A DNA stretch of 64,000 bases from Corallococcus praedator (lineage in GTDB: Bacteria; Myxococcota; Myxococcia; Myxococcales; Myxococcaceae), in NCBI RefSeq assembly GCF_003612125.1, contig NZ_RAWI01000002.1:1-64000 (forward strand), in the 5' to 3' direction. The notes beneath the pieces were generated by a model. It ran no database searches. It was not told the DNA's origin and saw nothing but the letters and a program-made list of their open reading frames with translations. Below, piece by piece: positions 58,578 to 64,000 of this stretch. The position numbers and the translations under genes are program-made. Position 1 is the first letter of the stretch. Every line of letters begins with the position of its first letter.

Positions 58578-59041
58578 GCCGACCGCGCCCCGCGAGCCTG
58601 AGACTCGACGCGTTCCTCCCCTACCGTCTGTCGGTCGCCGCGAACGTCGTCAGCCAGCGGGTCGCGCGCGTGTACGCGGAGCAGCACGGCCTGAGCACGC
58701 AGGAGTGGCGGCTGATGGCCGTGCTGGGGGAGGACGGCGAGCGCACGCAACTGGAGCTCGTCAAACGCACGCGGATGGAGAAGGTGCCGGTGAGCCGTGC
58801 CGCGCACGCCCTGGAAGCGCGGGGCCTGGTGCGGCGCGCGCCCAGCGAAAGCGATGCCCGGTCGCGGAGGCTGTCGCTGACCGCCGCCGGCCGCCGCATC
58901 TATGACCGCGTGGCCCCCGCCGCGCTCAAAGCGGAGGCGGAGGTGCTCGCCGGTCTGGATGACCGTGAGCGCGCGCTCCTGCGCTCATTGCTGGAGCGCG
59001 TCGAACAGGCGGCGAGCGAGGCCCTGACCCGCGACCCCTGA
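58574..59041 (+). CDS. MarR-family regulator
   Basis: A 155-residue winged-helix regulator ([55 protein letters not shown], wing [13 protein letters not shown]). It overlaps the P450 gene by 4 bp and ends 38 bp before homogentisate dioxygenase. MarR proteins next to hmgA often repress homogentisate degradation. Its position as last gene of the NRPS operon suggests it links the two units. The ligand is unknown. Confidence 0.88.
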   Translation: MSRPRPASLRLDAFLPYRLSVAANVVSQRVARVYAEQHGLSTQEWRLMAVLGEDGERTQLELVKRTRMEKVPVSRAAHALEARGLVRRAPSESDARSRRLSLTAAGRRIYDRVAPAALKAEAEVLAGLDDRERALLRSLLERVEQAASEALTRDP

Positions 59042-59073
59042 TGGTTGTCAAACTGGTTTCATTTGTTACCATC
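59042..59073 (+). promoter_or_regulatory. AT-rich promoter/operator before hmgA
   Basis: A markedly AT-rich island in GC-rich DNA. It contains the dyad AAACTGGTTT (59050-59059), a -35-like TTGTCA (59045-59050) and outer arms ATGGT/ACCAT. It directly follows the MarR stop codon and is the natural place for the MarR operator. No ribosome site precedes the ATG at 59080. Confidence 0.45.
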
Positions 59074-59079
59074 CCGGGC

Positions 59080-60375
59080 ATGGAACCGCTCCAATACCTC
59101 ACGGGCTTTGGGAACGAGCACGCAACGGAGGCCGTCTCCGGAGTGTTGCCGGTTGGCCAGAACACGCCGCAGCAGGTCGCGTTCGGTCTCTATGCTGAAC
59201 AGATTTCGGGCACGGCGTTCACCGCGCCGCGTTCGGAGAACCGGCGGACGTGGATGTACCGCCTGCGTCCCAGCGCGGCGCACCCGCCGTACCGGAAGAC
59301 CGAAGCGCGCCGCCTGCGCAGCGGTCCCTTCGACGAGGTGCCGCCTCCGCCCAACCGCCTGCGCTGGGATCCGCTGCCGCTGCCCACGGACCCGACGACG
59401 TTCCTGGACGGGCTGTTCACGCTGGGAGGCAACGGCTCCGCGGCGGCGGGTGATGGCGCGGCGGTGCACCTGTACGTCGCCAACGCGTCGATGGTGGACA
59501 CCGCGTTCTTCAACGCCGACGGCGAGCTGCTGATTGTCCCGCAGCAGGGCACGCTGCGCATCGTGACGGAGATGGGCGTGCTCGCCGTGCCTCCGGGTCA
59601 CGTGGCGCTCATCCCGCGCGGCGTGCGCATGCGCGTGGAGCTGCCCGAAGGCCCCGTGCGCGGCTACATCTGTGAGAACCACGGCGCGCCGTTCCGGCTC
59701 CCTGAGCTGGGCCCCATCGGTTCCAATGGCCTCGCGAACCCTCGGGACTTCCGCGCGCCGGTGGCGAGCTTCGAGGACGTGGAGCGCCCCACGCGCGTGG
59801 TGCAGAAGTTCCAGGGGCACCTCTGGGAGACGACGCTGGACCACTCACCGTTCGACGTCGTCGCGTGGCACGGCTCCCATGTCCCGTACGTGTATGACCT
59901 CGCGCGGTTCAACACCATCAACACGGTCAGCTTCGACCATCCGGATCCCTCCATCTTCACGGTGCTGACGTCGCCTGGTGAGACGCCGGGGACGGCGAAC
60001 TGCGACTTCGTCATCTTCCCGCCCCGGTGGATGGTGGCGGAGCACACGTTCCGGCCGCCCTGGTTCCACCGCAACGTGATGAGCGAGATGATGGGCCTCA
60101 TCCACGGCGTCTACGACGCGAAGGCGGATCAGTTCGTTCCGGGCGGGGCGTCGCTCCACAACTGCATGAGCGCGCACGGCCCGGACCGGAAGACCTACGA
60201 GGCCGCGGTCGCCGCGTCGCTGGGGCCCAAGAAGATCGACAACACGCTCGCCTTCATGTTCGAGACGCGCTACGTGATTTCTCCCACGCGCGCCGCGCTC
60301 GAAAGCCCCACGTTGCAGGCGGACTACGACGCCTGCTGGGGTGACCTGCGCAAGGCCCAGCTCCCTCCGCGCTGA
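59080..60375 (+). CDS. hmgA: Homogentisate 1,2-dioxygenase
   Basis: A 431-residue ring-cleavage dioxygenase that opens homogentisate to maleylacetoacetate in tyrosine and phenylalanine catabolism. The N-terminus [28 protein letters not shown], and the C-terminal iron site region ([33 protein letters not shown]) are typical and full length. The ATG reading MEPLQYL is chosen over an upstream ATG because it matches the family start. Upstream MarR control is likely. Confidence 0.96.
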   Translation: MEPLQYLTGFGNEHATEAVSGVLPVGQNTPQQVAFGLYAEQISGTAFTAPRSENRRTWMYRLRPSAAHPPYRKTEARRLRSGPFDEVPPPPNRLRWDPLPLPTDPTTFLDGLFTLGGNGSAAAGDGAAVHLYVANASMVDTAFFNADGELLIVPQQGTLRIVTEMGVLAVPPGHVALIPRGVRMRVELPEGPVRGYICENHGAPFRLPELGPIGSNGLANPRDFRAPVASFEDVERPTRVVQKFQGHLWETTLDHSPFDVVAWHGSHVPYVYDLARFNTINTVSFDHPDPSIFTVLTSPGETPGTANCDFVIFPPRWMVAEHTFRPPWFHRNVMSEMMGLIHGVYDAKADQFVPGGASLHNCMSAHGPDRKTYEAAVAASLGPKKIDNTLAFMFETRYVISPTRAALESPTLQADYDACWGDLRKAQLPPR

Positions 60376-60408
60376 GCGCGCGGGCCGGGGGGCATGGGCC
60401 GATACATT

Positions 60409-60440
60409 CTTGAGATTCAAGCGTCGCGGTCATTCATGAC
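60409..60440. promoter_or_regulatory. Two short palindromes upstream of the lyase/hydratase pseudogene
   Basis: CTTGAGATTCAAG (60409-60421) and GTCATTCATGAC (60429-60440) lie in an AT-richer 170-bp gap between hmgA and the broken gene. They may be regulator sites or, for the first, the stem of a weak hairpin after hmgA. No clear -35/-10 pair was found. Confidence 0.35.
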
Positions 60441-60548
60441 TTCGGTGTGTGTCAATTCGTGCGAGCCATGAACCCATGAGGTGACGGAGATCCAATCGGA
60501 AGTCGCGCGCGCAATCTAGCGAGCGAATCATTCCGAAAGGCTCTCCTT

Positions 60549-62529
60549 GTGAAAGACGTGTCTCGCATGTCCCGCCTGCCTTCTGGCTGGCGAAGTCTGT
60601 TGTTCGTTCCCCAGTTCGCGTTCACCCGAGCCGCGCGGCTGTCCGCGGATTGCTTCGTCCTGGACCTGCAGGATGCCGTGCCGCTGGCCGCCAAGGCCGC
60701 CGCGCGCGCGGGCGTGGTCGAGGCGTTGACGTCAGGGCTCTTCGAGGGACGTCCCGTGGTCGTCCGCATCAACGAGGCGGACCTCGCTGAATTGCACACC
60801 GCCGACCTGGATGCGTGCGTGGGATTGCCCGGCTTGACGGCGCTGATGCCGACGATGACCCGAGGGCCGGAGGAACTGGATGCGCTGCACGAACGCGTGG
60901 CCCTGCTGGAGGTCGCTCGGGGCCTCCCCCGGGGGCACACCCGGTTCCTGCCGCTCCTGGAGACCCCCGCGGCCGTCCTGGAGGCGCGGCGGATGGCGCT
61001 CGCGGGCGGCGGGCATCGAGCCCTTCGACACGCCCTACACGCATGTGGGGGACCGCATCGGGCTGGAGGCGCATGCCCGCGAGGGGCGCCTGCATGGCTT
61101 CACGGGCAAGTGCTGCCTGCACTCGGATCAACTCGAGACCGTGAACCGGTGCATGACCCCCTCGGCCACCGAACTGGCCTGGGCCCGTCGGGTGACCCAG
61201 GCGCAAAGACAGGGCACGTTGTCCACGCTGACACGCAAGGTGCCGGGACTCACGACTCCTGGCGCGAGCGAGGCCCCCGCCGCCTCGGTGAACGAAGGCA
61301 TGGCCCTCGTGGAGGGTCAGCTCATTGGCCCGCCCCACCTGAAGGCCGCGCACCGGATGCTCGCGCTCGCGCCCCTCCTGGAGCCGGTCGAGGATGCGCG
61401 CCAGGTCGTGGTGGGACGACGGGTCACGCATGCGCTCGAGCGCCCGCCGATGCCCGATGACCTGCTGCCCAATCCGTACGAGATGACCGCGACCGCTGGG
61501 ATGCGCGACCTCTGGGTCCAGTGCTTCTACTCACACGACCGCGTCGTGACGAGCGCGCCCTTCGCGACCCGGCTCGGGCTCACCCCGGCGGGCACGCTCC
61601 CGCTGCCCTTCATGATGGGCCTCTATCTGGCGTGCTGCATGTCGAGCACCCACGGCGCCATCTACCACCTGGGCTTCCGCAACGCGCGCCAGCTCGCCCC
61701 GCTGCGGGTGGGGGACACGTACCGTCAGGAGATCCAGGTCCGGCGGGTGCGCAACACGGGCGACGGAAAGCGCTCGGTCGTGACGACCCACCGCCGGCTC
61801 CTGCGCGTGGGCGACGAGACGCCGGTCTTCACGCTCGACAAGCGTGAGCTCTACCTCCGCCAGCCGGAGTCCTTCGAGCCCTCGCCCGAGGCCGCCCGGA
61901 GGGATGAGGAGGAGCGCTCGCAGGCCCTGGCCTTCCGGACGACGCTCACGCAGCGCGCCCATGAAGTGCTGCCGCGCGCGGAGGCGGGCACCGCCCCGTC
62001 CTTCGAGGCGGGGGACCTGCTGCTGCACAGCTTCGCGAGGCCGCTGGGCATCACCGCCAACCTGGCGCTGTCCACCCAGCTCCTGGTGACGCATCCCATC
62101 CATCTGGACCACCACCGCTTCGACCTGGGGCACGGCAGGGGCGTGGTGGTGAGCGGTGGACTCGTCGTGTCCATGACGCTGGCCGCGGCCGCGAGGGACC
62201 TGCACGAGGTCCTCTGGGAGGAGTTGATCGCCGCGGACAACATCCGTCCGGTGGCGCCCACGCAGACCGTGGGGGCGCTCTCGTATGTGCTCTTCCGCGC
62301 GCCGGTCGAAGGGCTGGATGGATTGGAGGAACTGGTCGTGAGGACGCTCGGCGTGCTGGAGCTCACGCCATCGGCGGAGCTGGCGGAGGTCCCGCTTCCA
62401 CGGGCGCTCTTCACGCTCGAGAGCGAACGGCCCTCCGCCTACGATGAGTTCTGTCGGCAGCACGGCCTCCAGGCACTGGAGGGGCGGGTGGTGTGCGTCG
62501 CCACGCGTCGCCTCGTGCGCATCCGTTAG
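60549..62529 (+). pseudogene. CoA-ester lyase (CitE/Mcl-like) fused to double-hotdog hydratase, broken by deletion and frameshift
   Basis: Frame 3 from 60549 encodes the first half of a HpcH/CitE-type CoA-ester lyase (WRSLLFVPQFAFTRAA, DLQDAVPLAAK, VRINE, LPLLETPAAVLEARRMALA). Near 61000-61012 the homology jumps to another frame: AAGIEPFDTPYTHVGDRIGL, FTGKCCLHSDQLETVN. About 40-45 residues expected between these blocks, including the metal-binding segment with its acidic residue, are missing, so this is a deletion and not only a one-base slip. The frame that runs to 62529 continues with ~380 residues of MaoC-type double-hotdog hydratase, like mesaconyl-CoA hydratase. The lyase should be dead; the hydratase half could still be made from an internal start. 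Confidence 0.75.
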
Positions 62530-63470
62530 TGAGGCGGAGTGACGTCCGGGGCGGAACGGAGCTGGCGGCGGTACTCCCCGGGCGTCTTGCCGACGTGGCG
62601 TTTGAAGGCCTTGCCGAAGGCGCTGTCGGTTTCGTAGCCCACCGCTTCCGCGATGGCCGTGAGGGATTGGTCGGGGTTCGCCATCAGCCGGCTGGCGGTG
62701 TGCATCCGCCAGCCTGTGAGGTACGTCAGCGGGCTCTCCCCAATGACTTTCTGGAAGCGCTCCGCGAACGTGGAGCGCGACATGCTGGCGAGCTTCGCCA
62801 TGGACTCCACCGTCCACGGATGCCGGGGCCGTTCGTGCAATTGCTGGAGGACCTTGCCCAGCTGCGGGTCCTCCAGGGCCCGGAGCCATCCCCCCTTCTC
62901 GGCGGGAAACGCTTCCAGGTGCGCGCGCAGGGCGTGAATGAACAGCACGTCGGCCAAACGGGTGGCGACGATTTCATGGCCGGGGCGTCCGGCCTCCATC
63001 TCCGCGGCGACGAGCTGGATGATGGACGCCACCCACCGCGTGGAGCCGACGCCATCTCCCTTGATGTGCAGCACCCGGGGCAGGCCCGCGAGGAGACGGT
63101 GGAGCCACGTCCCCGCGAACCCGAAGCTGAAGGAGATGAGGGTCGTCTGGGGCCCGTCTCCTCCGTGTCTCAGGACGCCGCCACACTGGGCGCCCTGGGC
63201 CGCGTAGATCTCCGGCAGGGGCTGCGTGCGCGTCCGGGGTGAGTCCCGGAGCAGGTGCGGCGCGTCGCCCAGGATGAAGACCCAGTCGCCCGCGGCCAGC
63301 GCGATGCGCCGCCCTTCGACCTCCAGCCAGCAGCTCCCGCGAGATACGGCATGGAAGAAGCCCGGGTGTCCCAGGTCCAGCTTGAGTCCCCACGGGGCGC
63401 TCAGCTCCAGGCGGCCATAGACCTCGGTCTTCAATTGAAGGCTGCGGAGCGAGTCCGTCAGAACGTCCAT
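62526..63470 (-). CDS. AraC-family transcriptional regulator
   Basis: A 314-residue regulator. The N-terminal ~190 residues form a cupin-type sensing domain (RGSCWLEVEGRRIALAAGDW and following strands). The C-terminal ~100 residues carry two HTH motifs: TVESMAKLASMSRSTFAERFQ and SLTAIAEAVGYETDSAFGKAFKRHVGKTPGEYRR. The ATG reading MDVLTDSLR is the likely start. Its stop overlaps that of the convergent lyase/hydratase gene by 4 bp. It may control the adjacent membrane protein gene, which diverges 86 bp away. Confidence 0.92.
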   Translation of the reverse strand: MDVLTDSLRSLQLKTEVYGRLELSAPWGLKLDLGHPGFFHAVSRGSCWLEVEGRRIALAAGDWVFILGDAPHLLRDSPRTRTQPLPEIYAAQGAQCGGVLRHGGDGPQTTLISFSFGFAGTWLHRLLAGLPRVLHIKGDGVGSTRWVASIIQLVAAEMEAGRPGHEIVATRLADVLFIHALRAHLEAFPAEKGGWLRALEDPQLGKVLQQLHERPRHPWTVESMAKLASMSRSTFAERFQKVIGESPLTYLTGWRMHTASRLMANPDQSLTAIAEAVGYETDSAFGKAFKRHVGKTPGEYRRQLRSAPDVTPPH

Positions 63471-63556
63471 GCATCGCCCTCCCGGTCGGACGATTGAACC
63501 AGAGAACCGGCGTTTCGCACATGGGGCGTCCGGCGTCGCGGGGCTATCCCTGGGGC

Positions 63557-64000
63557 ATGACCCTTGTTCAAACCACGGATGTCTCCAGGAAGCCGGCACC
63601 GGGGGCGCTCGCCCTGACCTGGGCCGGGTGGGCCGCTTCGGTCTCCGTCGTCGCCCTCGTCACGCTCGCCCTCCACGTCACGCCGCACGTCCGGGGCATC
63701 GGCTTCTTCCCGGTGCTTCGCTTCGCGGTGGTCACACCCGCGTGTGTGCTCGTCGCGGTGGCCTCGGCCTTCCTGTACCGGGCCCTGATGGGACGGTCCC
63801 CGCGCCCGCGCGCCACGCTGGCGGCAGCATTGGGGGGACTGGCGCTGCTGATGCTTGCCGGGCTGGCGGCGGTGGGACCTTCCGGCCTTGTCGCGGCGGC
63901 CCTGCCGGCCCTGCTGGGAGGCGCCGCCGCGCTGGCCCTGCTCATCCCACGCTTCGTCGAACGACCGCGCCGCTCGCGGGTCGGGACCGTCGCGCTCATC
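63557..64000 (+). CDS. Multipass membrane protein (3' end outside window)
   Basis: The first 148 codons of a hydrophobic protein that stays open to the end of the window. Starting at ATG 63557 (MTLVQTTDVSRKPAPG), four hydrophobic stretches are visible: AASVSVVALVTLALHV, LRFAVVTPACVLVAVASAFL, LGGLALLMLAGLAAVG and AALPALLGGAAALALLIP. No family can be named from this part. It is divergent from the AraC regulator, which suggests joint control. Confidence 0.7.
   Translation, partial: MTLVQTTDVSRKPAPGALALTWAGWAASVSVVALVTLALHVTPHVRGIGFFPVLRFAVVTPACVLVAVASAFLYRALMGRSPRPRATLAAALGGLALLMLAGLAAVGPSGLVAAALPALLGGAAALALLIPRFVERPRRSRVGTVALI

Noticed and set aside
60880-61010. The long frame starting at 60880 taken as an intact gene start
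   Set aside because: Its first ~45 codons are out of frame with the lyase homology carried by the frame from 60549; real homology in this frame begins near 61006.

Overview
The window is high-GC DNA with very dense gene packing. It carries many lipoproteins, two-component systems, a Hanks-type Ser/Thr kinase, a sigma-54 enhancer-binding protein (EBP), an ADYC-type lipoprotein, discoidin and beta-propeller surface proteins, HEAT-repeat paralogues and an NRPS cluster. This mix points to a fruiting myxobacterium (Myxococcota, Myxococcaceae/Corallococcus-like). That assignment is inferred from gene content. No rRNA, tRNA, CRISPR array or insertion sequence was seen.

Layout. 1-9.6 kb: general metabolism. 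It holds the 3' end of a quinone oxidoreductase, an MFS transporter with a divergent MarR regulator, a MetX-like hydrolase lipoprotein, an S9 peptidase, a GFA protein, a flavoprotein dehydrogenase, a DUF1059 protein, Tag glycosylase and a VOC protein. 9.6-21 kb: secreted or surface functions. A repeat-bearing protein with two metallopeptidase-like motifs is followed by a lipoprotein. Two paralogous HEAT-repeat genes bracket a 1391-residue multi-Ig lipoprotein and a LysM/CHAP-like protein. A ricin-B/GH19 chitinase and an unrecognised basic protein come next. 21-31.6 kb: a DJ-1 protein, two large lipoproteins that share an N-terminal discoidin module but have unrelated C-termini, a LytS/LytT-type two-component pair, a TPR-like membrane protein and a 12-cysteine secreted protein. 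31.7-36.5 kb: a VWA surface protein, sensor kinase and OmpR-type regulator in one operon. 36.7-40.6 kb: a GapN-like dehydrogenase and a pterin cluster (PTPS-III-like enzyme, SDR and an oppositely oriented QueD).

40.65-49.1 kb is the most striking part. A sigma-54 EBP with FHA, degenerate GGDEF-like, AAA+ and Fis-HTH regions overlaps by ATGA with a 1509-residue Ser/Thr kinase. The kinase activation segment carries ten exact-length 21-residue repeats; nSTAND NTPase, transmembrane and SUMF1/FGE regions follow. Palindromes GGCAAGnCTTGCC lie just upstream of excellent -24/-12 promoters in two places: before the EBP gene and before the ADYC lipoprotein gene after the kinase. This looks like a self-contained phospho-signalling and sigma-54 circuit with a visible target gene.

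49.2-50.5 kb: an ArsR regulator with an SRPBCC/GyrI-like partner. 50.7-59.0 kb: a translationally coupled biosynthetic operon, made of an NRPS (A-T-C-A-T), a C-T didomain protein whose condensation motif has lost its catalytic histidine, a P450 lacking the acid-alcohol pair, and a MarR regulator. It runs directly into homogentisate dioxygenase. 60.5-62.5 kb: a CoA-ester lyase/hydratase fusion broken by an internal deletion plus frameshift. 62.5-64 kb: an AraC regulator and the start of a membrane protein that continues past the window.
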